Part shown: positions 22,058 through 34,224 of the stretch, one piece after another | Layout: the number at the start of each line of letters is the position of its first letter | Numbering within the stretch: position 1 is the stretch's first letter | NCBI GenBank assembly: GCA_021014325.1 | Contig: CM037475.1 | Coordinates: forward strand, 527,001 to 591,000 | Origin: Plazaster borealis | Taxonomy: Eukaryota > Echinodermata > Asteroidea > Forcipulatida > Labidiasteridae | Length of the DNA stretch: 64,000 nucleotides | Direction: 5' to 3' | Translations under genes and position numbers: made by a program | The notes under the pieces: model-generated | Told to the model about the DNA's origin: nothing | Databases searched by the model: none | What the model saw: the letters and a program-made list of their open reading frames with translations, nothing else

Positions 22058-22609
22058 ACAGGGCAGTGCGCAAGTCTGTATGCATTCAACCCAACCAAAG
22101 ATTATTCAGCCAGTCTGAGCATAAGCCAATTGCTGTCACCAGTCTGTCATACAGGGACCTAGCTACTTCAATTTGCAAGCGATTTCCAGTTCCAAAATGC
22201 TGTAATGGTGGGCCAAAATCCATCAACTCTTGTGCCCCAAATGCAAATGCATTTACTAACACTTACTTTCTATCATTTTGTTTAACCTCGACCTGGCTAT
22301 ACTGTTTTCAATGAGAAACAAATCATGGATTCACCCTGATAACGTTACATTTCGAATAGATATAAGCATTTAGAGTTACCAAAACGAAACAACAAAAAGT
22401 GGTGCAAAATAGCGCTTAAATCGTATTTGCGTACGGGGGAGTGATTAAGCTAGCCAGGCACGGTGGGGAGACAGAGTGTTGCCACGCAACCTATGAAACA
22501 ATTTGGTGTTGATTGTATACGATCTAAGTAATGTGACATTCAATGTTATTTAAATTAATACGCGAGGGGTAAGGATCAAGGATGCTGTATCTAGGTTGAT
22601 GGAGGTGTT
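22058..22609. other. No gene seen
   Basis: Unique-looking sequence. Open frames over 21854-22314 are mostly read-through of the SINE. Confidence 0.5.
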
Positions 22610-22728
22610 TTAACTAGAGTGGTCTATACTTAGATGTTCAGCCATTAAAGGTGGGTAAAACAGTCGAAGAAAGACATTCGGTAGGCAGACAACAGATGAG
22701 ATAAAACAACTACCGGTACCTTGGAATA
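22610..22728 (-). CDS. Possible terminal exon of the unnamed minus-strand gene
   Basis: A strong acceptor (GTTAGTCTCTTGCAG) precedes 22728. In phase 1, which is what the exon at 23160-23110 would deliver, the frame stays open for 38 codons to TAA at 22612-22610. The translation includes FQGTGSCFISSVVCLPNVFL and is rich in hydrophobic residues. An open run of this length can occur by chance, and no family is recognised. Confidence 0.25.
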
Positions 22729-23109
22729 CTGCAAGAGACTAACAAAAAAGAAGTCGCCAACCAAGTCGCCACTTACGGATCCATTACAACAGAACCGAGG
22801 CAAGGGAAATGTGAACCTTTGCGAAAATGAGGACTTTTGCGATGATCAGGGAAACTATAATCTCTTTAATTCGAACCATCTCGTTTTCAACAAAACAGTG
22901 AACCGTCTTATGAAAACAAAATTACGTAACATACAAATTTACACGTTGTTGTCCTATTTTAAGTTGTTATGCTTTCAATAAATACACTCGTAATTTTCCA
23001 AAGGGAAACTCTCACAAACCAGCTCAACGTGATTGACAATTGAAAAATAAATATTGGGTATGTTGCAAAGATGCCAGGTTTCCCCATAACGCACAAGGGA
23101 AACAATTAC
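22729..23109. other. Probable intron of the unnamed gene
   Basis: Lies between two candidate minus-strand exons. Plus-strand open frames at 22721-22981 and 23040-23417 have no domain and are not supported. Confidence 0.35.
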
Positions 23110-23160
23110 CTATACGTGGCAAACTCTTCGGGCGCACTATTTTAATTATTTCCAAGAATT
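23110..23160 (-). CDS. Candidate 51-nt exon of the unnamed gene
   Basis: Acceptor CCACCTTTGCAG and donor CGTATAG|GTAATTG flank 51 nt, open in one frame only, phase 1 to phase 1. It reads FLEIIKIVRPKSLPRI, preceded by a split Glu codon if joined to the exon at 24651-24517. The phase fit with that exon is the main support. Confidence 0.4.
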
Positions 23161-24516
23161 CTGCAAAGGTGGGAAGTGTTTGCTTGGTCCCAGAGCCTCA
23201 TCCAAAGGCACTAGGATGGGCTGACCTATGCACATGCGCAATGAACCACCCCGACCTTATAACTCCTGGTCACCTACTCCTGTTTATAAGGAAAGATTCG
23301 AGTATTAATAATAATGTAGCTCTATTGTGTCAATCCATTGCAAATAATTGTTGTCATTCTTTACCTTGTACTAAAAACAGGGCTCGATCGCAACATTCTT
23401 CTTGCAAGGATTGTTGACATTAAACATGGTTTAGTTCTGAGGTCTCAACGTGGTGTACATGTTGTGGTTGTGTGTTTGCGCAGATCGGCAGAACAACTGT
23501 TCCCATCATGCATCACTTCATCCTGAACAAGAATTTGTAAGAGACATCAGCCTATCACAGCGGTCTTTGATGAGACCAGTAGGGCCGAGCAAAGGGAAGT
23601 TTGACCTACAGGTATAAATTATACCAACATACTTATGCGTCGTTCTGATTCATAAAACGGGTCAAATTCACAAAATCCACATTAAGATTTCACGGGCACT
23701 ACGGAAAATGTCTTACTTCCTGAGTACCAAAGGTTATATTCAGTGTTATGCCGAGTAAAGTCACTATGCAGGGTTGACGTCACTGAATGTTTAGTTAAAT
23801 TATTATTCAACTAGCTGAAATCGGTTCTTTATATTCTAGTTCTAGACAAGAATGCCCTCATCTTGCTAATTTCGCGTATGAAACGAATCCAGACTTGAAC
23901 GACGACAGCAACAACATATAGTAATTGTTAAAAAAATTGTTTTAAACTGCTCTTTGACTAGATACCGCTTTGGAGTTAAAGCAATGATTCGTATAATCCA
24001 TGTAACATATTTATACAATAAAACTACAATTATTAAGACTGTATATTTCAGTTTGTTTTCGTCTCTAAACCAGATGATAAGTTATTGCTTTTACATAAGA
24101 TTTTTCAGGGGTTTTTTCTGCACTGTATCTCTTTAACGTAAACGATTTAAACTCTTGAGCGAGGAAAAGACCAATGTTGAGATTACATGACTTATTGCCC
24201 ATTAATAAGATAATCAAAATATACAAATAAATGTCTTATACATAAACATCTACCTTGTACGATGCCCCGAGCATATTATACAATATTATCACCTGTTTAA
24301 ATATTGTTTTTACGGAAGAAGACAAAATGAAAGTCCTGTTATATTTCACCTGATTTATTCTTTAATATCCAGTCTTTATATCCTCCCTACTAAGTGTATA
24401 TTGCCATAGCAACGCATGACGTCAAAGATACCTTCATAACAACCACACTGGTTTTGCCATCCTTAATTTTCACTGTACATACCAAGGGCTGGCTTGAAAC
24501 TTAATATGCACCCTAC

Positions 24517-24651
24517 CTTTAAAGTGAACTCGGGAATCAATTTTGAAGGAAAGAGAACAGTATATGATAACGTTGCTGGTGGTCATTTCCCGCTTTTTCC
24601 AAACCTGGACATCGCTTTGGTTCAAAGGGTCAAATATGCCCACAGAGGAAA
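24517..24651 (-). CDS. Candidate 135-nt exon of the unnamed gene
   Basis: Acceptor CTAAATCAATCCACAG and donor TTTAAAG|GTAGGG flank 135 nt, phase 1 to phase 1. It encodes SSVGIFDPLNQSDVQVWKKR followed by EMTTSNVIIYCSLSF and KIDSRVHFK. The alternating hydrophobic pattern with one Cys suggests an extracellular beta-sandwich segment. I do not recognise the family. It is phase-compatible with the candidate exons at 34298-34225 (before) and 23160-23110 (after). Confidence 0.55.
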
Positions 24652-25872
24652 CTGTGGATTGATTTAGGTTGGTAATAATAAATGACCTAAGAGTGCTGAA
24701 GTACAAGGTGGATAAGGTTGTGTGTTTTAAAGGGGTTCCGTTTAGTTTGGGTCATGGTGGTCTATTAGACACAAAGAAGTCTCCAGTTCTTCAGAGAATA
24801 TCAAGAAATGATTTCAAGGACAATTCTGCTCAAAACATTGTTCAAAGTTCAGAGGAGGTACTCAGACAAAATACATAACATATAACTGGGAAACAGCAAG
24901 TCTGCTAAAAGTTGAAAACTACCGAACCCATTCAGCCATAATTATTTGAAATTATCTGCCCGTCATGAACCATATTGTTTTATGAAGAGCAAGGTATAAG
25001 AAATTGCTAAAAATATTGCCTGCTTGTTTTCAGTTCTCTTGTCATGCACAGGAAACATGAGAGAGGAGTACCGGTTTGTACAAAACAAAATGCAAAACAA
25101 TTAAATAAATAAAAAATTAATACAAACTGTATAAATCTTTTCAATTTCATAAAAACAATCTTTACAGATCGCATCGTTCAGATTTGTGGAATTCTCTCAT
25201 TTCTTGAACGCATCCTCGGTTCGTATACACAGTGCTATAGGAGTGGGTGGGTAATGTTGCCAATAACAAACAAATCAAAGCCGATCTCCTCTCAGCGTGT
25301 TAATGAAGTATGGATTTTTAGACCTCGGCCAATATTCCCCAAGCCGAAAAATAGTGCAGCGTGAACGAAACATGGACCACATGCAAACTAAATGAGTCCG
25401 CAGAGAGGCAGTGGAATGGGTATTCTGTACAGCTACTGACACGTCCACCAGACTAAACCACTCACAAGAAGATACCAATATGTGACATACTCAATTTATT
25501 AATTGAACACCGCCCTCCCCACCCTGGGGATGTTTGTCAAACGTACCGGATTTAAGGGGTTATTTTTATGGACACGGCTCCGCAGGGTTGTACCGCTCTC
25601 TATGGCGTCTTGTAATATCAGAAATCTCCTTGAAATTATTCATCATGATTTAGTTGATCACTACTGGTGGGAGGCTCTGCTTCGCAAACGGATCATGACA
25701 ATTAGAGTTAAGATAAAACTCAGCCCATTTTACAATATTTCCTACACAAATGATTAGTCCTCAATCAAAAAAAGAAATAAAGAAAGGCTTAAAAAAAAAA
25801 CATCAAACGTCTTCAAAGTCTTTATTGTATACGGAAGCGTTTTGGGGCCATATGAGAGAATGAAAAAGAAAA
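24652..25872. other. Probable intron of the unnamed gene
   Basis: A plus-strand segment at 25168-25250 has splice-like borders and an open frame but is isolated. The rest is AT-rich with no repeat recognised. Confidence 0.4.
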
Positions 25873-26115
25873 TCATAATTATGGCTGACATCTCATAATA
25901 TTATGACTTAGTACAAAAGTCATAATTATAGCTTCTATCTCATTATTATGACTTAATTATGTCATAATTATGACTTGTACTAAGTCATTATTATGAGATT
26001 TCATAAATATGACTTAATTGGCATAAGTCGTAATTATGACTATTCTAACTCATAATTATAAGATATAAGTCATAATGATGAATCGTACTAAGTCATTATT
26101 ATGATACAAGTTAAA
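25873..26115. repeat. AT-rich repeat of ATAATTATGACTTA words
   Basis: CATAATTATGACTTAGTAC and close variants recur in both orientations about eight times, so the tract is self-complementary. The borders are gradual. It looks like a degenerate cryptic satellite. Confidence 0.75.
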
Positions 26116-27814
26116 GTGTGACTGTTATTAAGTCCTAGCTATGACTTTCTTTCCTTTGTCTTCTTCTTCTCAATGTCCCTTTAAAGCTTCCGTAGTTTTG
26201 CTTATTTAAACACTATACAACTGTTTCATTTAGGTCGTCTCTTCAACATAGAACATACCGGAAAGAGAACCAGAATTTTTCTCCCAATTTCCTCGTGTGT
26301 TTGTTCATTCATTCTTCATTCCACCACAACAATCTCGTCGTCAAACAAACCCCACATCAACACAGAACTATGGAAAACTTTGCCTATACTTTCAATAAAA
26401 AATTATACGAAATTCAGTGATTTTGATAGGTGTTACAAGACAAAATCTACGTCACGGCAGTACGCCTTTGATACTTCATATGCCGTAAACACGTTTGTCT
26501 GACTTCCTCTGTTCATTAGACAGATCCTAAAGCTAACTACATAAAAGGTACCAGACTATTTACCTGACAACTTTGGTGAGTAAAATATGATCTTACACGC
26601 GCCTACACAATGAATGGTGCCTTATAGCTCTGCGTTGCCAGTAGGCCATGCGTGCTGTTTTCATCAGGACAGAATTTGAAAAATATAAAGGCCAACAAAC
26701 AACTTGTTTTCAGATTTTTGAATAATGTTATTTTTCAATTTAAGATCAACTGTTTTTGTAAGTCACACACAGTAATATTTAGACTTGCTACAGATCATTT
26801 TCTGCTTTTAACATCCTACGACGTGATCTTATGGCAGTGCAGCTAAACTACCATGCTGCAGACGGAAGAAGACATGTTAAACTCCGATGGAGTTTTTCCT
26901 CAATTTGATCACACCATTACCGTCGTACGTACACAATAACGCGACCATGGCGTGTTCAATTCAATCACAATCATGACGTCAACCAACATCTGTATTTACA
27001 ACCAAGTTCCATTTCCCTGCCGTTTCTGACACATTCAAGGGTCCCCCTCTGCGTCAAAAACACTCAATATAGACTATTTTCATATAACAATGAAAGTTAA
27101 TGCTATTCAATTTCAAGGTCCCGGTTTTTATTTGAAGTTAAAAGCAATCAGAATCTAGAATATAAAATAATTCGCAAGTTTAGTTGAAAGAAAAGGAAAC
27201 CCAAGTCCTTGAAAATGAAATAAAAAATACGTTTTGTATTTTCACCGAGTCTAGAGCGATTGCAGGAAAGTGTCCCTCTTTGCTATTCGTAAACGTAACA
27301 TTGTCAAATTTTATGCCGTCGAAATTGTAGGACAATCTTTGTTTACTTCAATAGAAAACAGAAAGTTCGCTTTTCTTATTTACTGGTTTATCAAATCATA
27401 TCGGTAAATAATTTGTACGGAAAAAAGTGAATTCTAAATCAACATTTAAAATCATTTGGTCAGTGAAACCATTTGGAAAGTTTTTTAGTTTCACTTTTAA
27501 ATTTCATGTTATTGTCATAAATAAAGGCCCATATAGTTGTCACCAACCCAGCATTTCGTGAGGAATTGACGCTTCCGTTTCGTTTTCAGTGAAAAGCACC
27601 TGGTTCGAACTGATCCGTGAGGCAGACTCAACTCCGGATCAGCATGACCCGGAATCCGAGTCAAAAACACATTACTGAGCCGGAGTTTTGTTATTGTCCC
27701 TTCTGAGCCGGAAATGGGTTGGCCTATACGACCCATCTACGGGTCAATATTCTAACTAATTGAGTACTCTTGTAAAGTGTATATTCTAATATTATTACTT
27801 CTATATATTTCTTG
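26116..27814. other. No gene seen
   Basis: A stretch at about 27598-27725 has words of the GGGTC/CCGGAGTTTT MITE family (GACCCGGAATCCGAGTCAAA, GAGCCGGAGTTTT), probably a worn copy. Otherwise unique AT-rich sequence. Confidence 0.5.
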
Positions 27815-28144
27815 TAATGAAACCAAGGATGCCTCATAAGTGAACTTAATCAGTAGCTCGCAAGCCTGAGGAAACCTGTAAACAAGGGTGCTGGCTATGT
27901 GGACCAGACACACCGGGGTTAACCCCTACTCTTAACGATGTGTTGGGTTCTTTTACGCGCACTAAACAATCCTAGTACACGGGACCTACGGCTTAATGTC
28001 CCATCCGAAGGACAACGCAATTATGATAAGTATCTTGCTCAAGGACACACGTGCCACGACCGGGACTCGAACCCACACTCTGCTGTGATCAGAAACACCA
28101 GAGCTTGAGTTCAGTGCTCTTTACCGCTCGTCAACGACACGCCA
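27815..28144 (-). repeat. tRNA-Leu-derived SINE, copy 2
   Basis: Same body as 21727-22057. The tRNA-like end on the minus strand starts GGCGTGTCGTTGACGAGCGG and ends GGTTCGAGTCCCGGTCGTGG, with GAACTCAAGCTCTGG between. Small differences (GCTGTGATC for GCTGATC, and others) show the two copies are old. The A and B boxes look better kept than in copy 1. Confidence 0.78.
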
Positions 28145-29305
28145 CTTATCGAGAAGTATCCTCGTTACAACTTTGTAAACGAGTCTGTGAAGTTTTCAAT
28201 CTAGAGAGACTCGGATACAGGGGGTTCAGTATATATCGGCCCTTCCAGCCTCGTTATATTTATGCCGCTAAGTTGAATAAACTAACGTTGTAATGGCTGT
28301 TAATCTACGGGTGGCAGCTGCGTACAAATCCCCGCATAGATGAAGTATTGGTGCTTCTTTATAAACCAGAGGTTTGTAGAAGTCCCAAGCCATGTACTCC
28401 GATCGTCTTCAGCTGCAATATCGTTAATGAATTAGAATTAACCACACACAGTTCATGTGTGTTTGGTCGGTTAGGATTTGCTGACAACCCCCCCCCCCCA
28501 AGTCGTACATTACAGTGTTCATTGACAATAACGGATGCATTTCCTGCGGCAGCCGCCGAAAAATATGAGCTTTTCTTTTGATCTCCTTGCAGATAAGATA
28601 TCGCTCCCGTTGGACCAAGCAGGTTTTATTTTACGGTTTTAAACAGCATTAGCAAGTCTACGCCATTCAGTGGAGACAGTTGTTTTCATCCTCGCTATTA
28701 TTTCTTTCAGTGAGACAAATTTCTTCATGACAAAAAATAGCGTATATGGCTATTACAACGAAGGCGACCAGCTGGAAAAAATTAGTGTTATTCAAAATGC
28801 TTGATATCGTTACCTGTATGGTTTATCGGGATTTAACATTTGAATTTATGTATAATTAAGTAACCTCCATTAACTACTGACACTATAACTGGACATTTTT
28901 TTCTTTATTTTCTTTCATAACGATAGGGCTATCTTTAATTTACATAAATTTGACTATTTACGGATGAGTCTGAAGGTGTTGTTTTTTGTTTGTTTTTTTT
29001 ACTTTTGGAATTTTCGAGATATTCAATTTCCCACTGCAAATTACTTGCCTCTAGTTTCACGCAATATAAGTTTTACTGTCTTTGTAGTATAAAGTCATGC
29101 TTTAGATATCATTCAAAATTGTTTTATTTTTAAACAGTGATTTTTGGGGTTTTTTTTGGCGAGATTGAAAATACTTATAATATTTCAGTACACAATAATA
29201 ACTCAGGTAACTCCATGGTTGTCACTGCGAGCCAACGCGGCGCGATAACGCCAATTACTGCCCATTTAATCCATCTACAACAGTATAACCATTATCACAT
29301 TCAGT
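28145..29305. other. No gene seen
   Basis: A poly-C run lies at about 28489-28499. Open frames around 28348-28618 have no domain. AT-rich otherwise. Confidence 0.5.
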
Positions 29306-29402
29306 CCGAGTTGGATTGGGACCGAGTTGGATTGGGACCGAGTTGGATTGGGACCGAGTTGACTTGGGACCTAGATGACTTTGGACCGAGATGACTTTGA
29401 AC
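29306..29402. repeat. 16-bp tandem repeat
   Basis: GAGTTGGATTGGGACC is repeated about five to six times, with later copies diverged to GAGTTGACTTGGGACC and GATGACTTTGGACC. Confidence 0.9.
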
Positions 29403-30314
29403 TGAGTACATTGACACAGCCATGACGAAAGAAAGAAACTACTTTATTTTAGCAACATTTTAGTAACATGCAAGTAGACGATGTTAGGCCTACCTATGAC
29501 CTCAATATTATATAAAAGTTACCAATCACAAAGTGTGTAAAATGATTAAGGTTTAGATAATCGGTGACTTCACAAGGAATTCAAGTGGTTTATCACTTGT
29601 TTGTTATAAAAACAGCTGCGTTTTCGCGAAGCCAGGATTTTACGAAAAGAAACCTTCCAAAAGGAGCGTCAACGTTTATATGACGTCACCACGGGGGTTC
29701 TGATTTTTATGTTTGTCACTGACGTAACAAGATGTATGCATTTCTAATAAGCATAACTGGTGCAGTGAAGGCTGCATAAAACACAATGGGAGTGAGACAC
29801 GCATTTTCTGTGTTAATTCACTTTGCTGGTTTCCTTGGCAACCTGCATTACTTGGATACCATTTCCTCGGACAACAGAAAACGATTCTATTTACTTTATT
29901 TATGTAGATTTCAAGAATTGAAAGTTTGACAATTTTGCGACTCGATTATATGTGCAAAATCTACGTACTCATAAACATCAAATCTGGTTTTGAAATCCTC
30001 AATTGTTGGTTTAAATGAAGTTGATGATTGCAAGCTCCGCCCCTTCAAAAAGACAACTGAAAACCCTACCCCAGCAGTGTGATTGAAACGGGGGTATATC
30101 CCGCCCAGAACACATTGGACAAGTCACTGACGTCAGATACAGTACGGTAGCCATCATACGACGTGCAAGAAAATAAAAATACAAACAAATGTTTGTATTC
30201 GGTGAAGTTGAAAGGAGATAACACGGTATTAATTACGAAATCTAGAATAAAAAGTAATAATCTGACACAACTTTCTCAAAGAGACATACTTTAGGTAGAT
30301 GAATTGCATACGCA
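29403..30314. other. No gene seen
   Basis: Several TGACGTCA/CTGACGT words occur (about 29680, 29718 and 30128). No exon is recognised. Confidence 0.5.
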
Positions 30315-31146
30315 TCATGCATAAAGAGTTGATCATAATGATGGGGACCAGTCGTATCGAGCATAGAAATTATAAGTTATGGGGACCAGTCGTATTGAGC
30401 ATAGAGATTATCGGAGATGGCGACCAGTCGTATCGAGCATAAAGAGATGGTCAGTGATGGGGACCAGTCGTATCGAGCATAAAGAGATGGTCAGTGATGT
30501 GGACCAGTCGTATTGAGCATAGAGATTATCGGAGATGGCGACCAGTCGTATCGAGCATAAAGAGATGGTCAGTGATGGGGACCAGTCGTATCGAGCATAA
30601 AGAGATGGTCAGTGATAGGGACCAGTCGTATCGAGCATAGAGATTATCGGAGATGGCGACCAGTCGTATCGAGCATAAAGAGATGGTCGGTGATGGGGAC
30701 CAGTCGTATCGAGCATAAAGAGATGGTCAGTGATAGGGACCAGTCGTATCGAGCATAGAGATTATCAGAGATGGCGACAAGTCGTATCGAGCATTAAGAG
30801 ATGGTCAGTGATGGGGACCAGTCGTATCGAGCATAAAGACATGGTCAGTGATGGGGACCAGTCGTATCGAGCATAGAGATTATCAGAGATGGCGACAAGT
30901 CGTATCGAGCATATATAGATGGTCAGTAACGGGGACCAGTCATATCAAGCATAGAAATGATCAGTAATGGGGACCAGTCGTATCAAGCATATAAATGATC
31001 AGTTATGGGGACAAGTCATATCGAGCATACAGATGATCAGCGATGGGGACCAGTCGCATCGAGCATATAAATGATCAGTTATGGATACCTGTCGTATCGA
31101 ACATAGAGATTACCAGTGATGGGGACCAGTCGTATTGAGCATAAAG
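30315..31146. repeat. Minisatellite, about 40-bp unit, left part
   Basis: The unit is GATGGGGACCAGTCGTATCG, then AGCATAAAGAGATGGTCAGT, with a variant AGCATAGAGATTATCGGAGA. About 20 copies, in places alternating in a longer-period pattern. The array is interrupted at 31147 by a hAT-like insertion and resumes at 32328. Confidence 0.93.
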
Positions 31147-32327
31147 CAGTGGCGTCACCAGAGGGGGCAGGGGGCCTGCGCCCCCGCTCAGAACCCTTGC
31201 CCCCCCCTCTTGCCCCCCATATGAAATCACAGAAAAGTGTATTCTTATAATATATAAATCGTTTAATAAGGACTAAAAACTTTTATTCATTGTGGACTAT
31301 AACGCAGTCATGCCGACAAATGCATGGAAACGTGCGCGCGATCGTATTGGCGGTAAATGTATGTTGTGGTTTTGCGGTTACAGAGAGTGCAGGAAGTCAC
31401 AAAGTTCAGTTTAATACGTGGTGGTCTGGGCCCTATTTCAGCTTACCAAATAATTCTGCGCTGACGCGCATTGTAACGTGTGTATTTCTATGGGACGCAG
31501 CTGGGCGTAAGCGCAGAATTCCACGGTAAGCAAAGCCATGAAATTGGGCCCTGAACGCAGACCAATAGCTCCGTAAACACATTGTACACAGATGTACAAC
31601 AGGGAGATTTAAACAGCAAAATCGCCAGCGAAAAAAGTAGCTTAGACCATTTTCTTCTCACTAAAGCGCCCGTCTTTGCCTCGTGCTCCAACACCTAAGA
31701 GGCAGAGACGGGAAAATACAGAAGATTCTGATTCTTATGTGGTACCATCAGAGTATTGCATGGATTCTGCATCCGAGAATTCCGCCGAGGAGAATTTCGA
31801 AGAAGATGTATCTGTAAGTAATACTGGGAGCGCTAGTAGCACAAGTGCCCTGACAAGCACACAAATGTGATTATTATAATTACACCCACAATTTCAATCC
31901 TGTATTTTGATTTTGATTTTTTTAATGGCTTACACTTGTCACAATTATTATGTTTTGGGTATTTACACTGAAATAAAGCATACAAACAATAATTTAATTA
32001 GTACTCACAGAGCCTAATTTGAGAATACCGTGTACAACTCTAAATTGATACTTGGTAATCACTGTTGGTAATTTAATCCTTGTATACAGTCGAAAAGTTT
32101 TATCTTATAAAAATGACAAGTTCTCTAAGATTGGTTGTTTTTGCAATCTCTTGTTACCTGCAAACTATGTAGACTGTTTTAGAAATGCATTGGTGTGTAT
32201 CAGCTGGTGTGTATCAAACATCAGTTAACATATTTAATGATAATCTTGCACTTCTTTGGCCCCCCAAATTTAATCTTTGCCCCCACTTGCCCCCCCCCCC
32301 AAATGAAAATGTCTAGTTACGCCACTG
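31147..32327. mobile_element. Non-autonomous hAT-like element with 8-bp target duplication
   Basis: The ends are CAGTGGCGTCACCAG and CTAGTTACGCCACTG, imperfect inverted repeats. They are followed inward by G-rich and C-rich tracts (GGGGGCAGGGGGCC; TTGCCCCCCCCCCCC). GCATAAAG flanks both sides (31139-31146 and 32328-32335). An 8-bp duplication and CAGTGGCG termini fit the hAT superfamily. The 1,181 bp hold no transposase; a 64-codon acidic, Ser-rich open frame (31676-31870, containing KRQRRENTEDSDSY) may be residue of element coding sequence. A smaller foldback is nested at 31428-31551. Confidence 0.85.
31428..31551. repeat. Small foldback nested in the hAT-like element
   Basis: GGGCCCTATTTCAGCTTACC at the left pairs with GGTAAGCAAAGCCATGAAAT and TGGGCCC at the right. 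AATTCTGCGCTGACGC pairs with GCGTAAGCGCAGAATT further in. This is an insertion within an insertion. Confidence 0.75.
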
Positions 32328-32445
32328 GCATAAAGAGATGATCAGTGATAGGGACCAGTCGTATCGAGCATAGAGAGATGATCAGTGATGGGGACCAGTC
32401 GTATTGAGCATAAAGAGATGATCAGTGATGGGGACCAGTATCGTA
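32328..32445. repeat. Minisatellite, about 40-bp unit, right part
   Basis: Continues the array of 30315-31146 after the hAT-like insertion, starting with the second copy of the target duplication GCATAAAG. About three units. Confidence 0.9.
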
Positions 32446-32451
32446 TACCAA

Positions 32452-32610
32452 CAGTGGCGTACCACCAGCCATTTTGAGGAAAGCGGGAGCAAAGACAAAA
32501 TACAAGGGGGCGGGGGCTATTACCATCCTAACAGTAATTTGTGTACTTGTTCGATCTTATTTGGTGGAGACAAGAGGGGGGGGGGCAAAGATTCTGCCCC
32601 CGGTTAGAAT
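32452..32610. repeat. Second hAT-like terminus
   Basis: Begins CAGTGGCGTACCACCAGCC at the edge of the minisatellite and contains G-rich and C-rich tracts (AGAGGGGGGGGGGCAAA, CTGCCCCCGG) like those of the element at 31147-32327. I do not see the opposite end, so extent and completeness are uncertain. Confidence 0.4.
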
Positions 32611-33425
32611 AGGAAACTGCACACCAAGATTTTCAAGAATCAAATTCATTCTGATATTCAGCAATAGAACTATGTCGTGTCTTTATTAACGTCGTTCGGC
32701 CCAAACAGGTTTCTGTTTAGATCCACCATAGCAGACATCGAGGGCTGTTTTATATACAACATATATTGTGTTAAAGCTATGCAGTGGGTTGTACTGAATG
32801 CATGGTTCCCATGGGAATCTGTGCAGAGTTTTAATGCTGCGTGATCTCAAAGAGAAAACATTGAATTGTTTTCCCTAAAACAACACATCTTTCTCTACCC
32901 ATAGTAATAAGGTGAGAACAAATTCTGTTTCTTGAATAACGCCTTCAGCTCAAACTAAATGTCAGATGTCGACAACATCTTGAAGTCATACCAGAACAGT
33001 TACGGTAACGTGCAAATAAAAATGATATTTAAGTTTAAATCTGAAACTAGCTTGTTATAGATATATATATAAAAAACCTGTCTTTGAATTAGACTTTATG
33101 ACAAGAGTAAAACAAACAAGAGGTGTTCCGGGCTGTATGCCCGAACACCTACATTTTAACGAACACATGTTATTTTGAATGCGCTGCAATCTCGACAATG
33201 TTGACACCAAATGCAATCTTCAATAATGCAGAAGCAAATCTTCACCATCCATGTTTTAAGCACTTGTTCATTTACAGCCAAATAAATAAGTTTTTTTTCT
33301 TCTGTTACATCTTGGCCGGCGCCTTAGAATGTTTATTTTGGGCAAGGAGTTACCGACGAGAAACACACTGTCTGTAAGCACAGTCTGGTTTTATGGCTCC
33401 TCTTTGTTCGACTTTAATAACAGAC
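32611..33425. other. No gene seen
   Basis: Probable intron of the unnamed gene. An AT run lies at about 33060-33071. No exon is recognised. Confidence 0.45.
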
Positions 33426-33799
33426 TTAAAGGCGTCGTACACGTTTGGTAATTACTCAAAATATATATTAGCATAAAAACTGACTTGGTAACGAGCAACA
33501 GAGAGCTGTTGATAGTATAAAACATTGTGAGAAACGACTCCCTCTGAAGTAACGTAGTTTTTGAGAAAGAGGTAATTTCTCACTAAAATAATAAAAACTT
33601 CTTGCAAGAGGTTTTTATTCCTATCTGAAAGCACACAAATTTGTACAACAAGGGTGTTTTTTCTTTCATCATTTTCTTGCAACTTCGATGACCAATTGAG
33701 CCCAAATTTTCGCAGGCTTTTTATTTTATGCATATGTTGGGATACACCAAATGAGAACACTGGTCTTTGACAATTACCAAACGTGTACGATGCCTTTAA
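33426..33799. repeat. MITE with TTTAAAGGC ends, copy 1 of a tandem pair
   Basis: Starts TTAAAGGCGTCGTACACGTT and ends AACGTGTACGATGCCTTTAA, inverted repeats of about 28 bp. The interior includes AACATTGTGAGAAACGACTC and CTCTGAAGTAACGTAG, a sequence I associate with a very common sea-star MITE. A minus-strand open frame within it has no domain. Confidence 0.88.
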
Positions 33800-34151
33800 A
33801 GGTATCGTGCACGTTTGGAAATTACTCAAAACAAATATTCGTATAAAAACTTACTTGGTAACAAGCAACGGAGAGCTGTTGATAGTATAAAACATTGTAG
33901 GAAACGACTCCCTCTGAAGTAACGTAGTTTTTGATACTAAAATTTCTCACTTCTTGCAAGAAGTTTTTATTCCTATCTGAAAGCACACATATTTGTACAA
34001 CAAGGGTGTTTTTTCTTTCATCATTTTCTTGCAACTTCGATGACCAATTGAGCCCAAATTTTCACAGGCTTGTTATTTAATGCATATGTTGGGATACACC
34101 AAGTGAGAACACTGGTCTTTGACAATTTCCAAACGTGTTCAGTGCCTTTAA
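33794..34151. repeat. MITE with TTTAAAGGC ends, copy 2 of a tandem pair
   Basis: Starts TTTAAAGGTATCGTGCACGT and ends CACTGGTCTTTGACAATTTC, then AAACGTGTTCAGTGCCTTTAA. The interior is nearly the same as copy 1 apart from a short deletion after the GTAACGTAGTTTTTGA segment. The first TTTAAA is shared with the end of copy 1. Confidence 0.88.
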
Positions 34152-34224
34152 GTTTTCATTTCCACTAGGCCTATGTGCCACGAAATATATCGTCATCGTC
34201 ATGCCTAATCCATGATCATTTTAC

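Noticed and set aside
23040..23417. 125-codon plus-strand open frame
   Set aside because: No domain and no ATG-proximal support; it overlaps a better minus-strand exon candidate.
24254..24292. Minus-strand 39-nt exon-like segment
   Set aside because: In the phase required after the 24651-24517 exon it hits TAA at once; too short to stand alone.
25168..25250. Plus-strand 83-nt exon-like segment (acceptor CTTTACAG, donor GGTGG|GTAATG)
   Set aside because: Isolated, open in two frames, and no neighbouring plus-strand exon was found.
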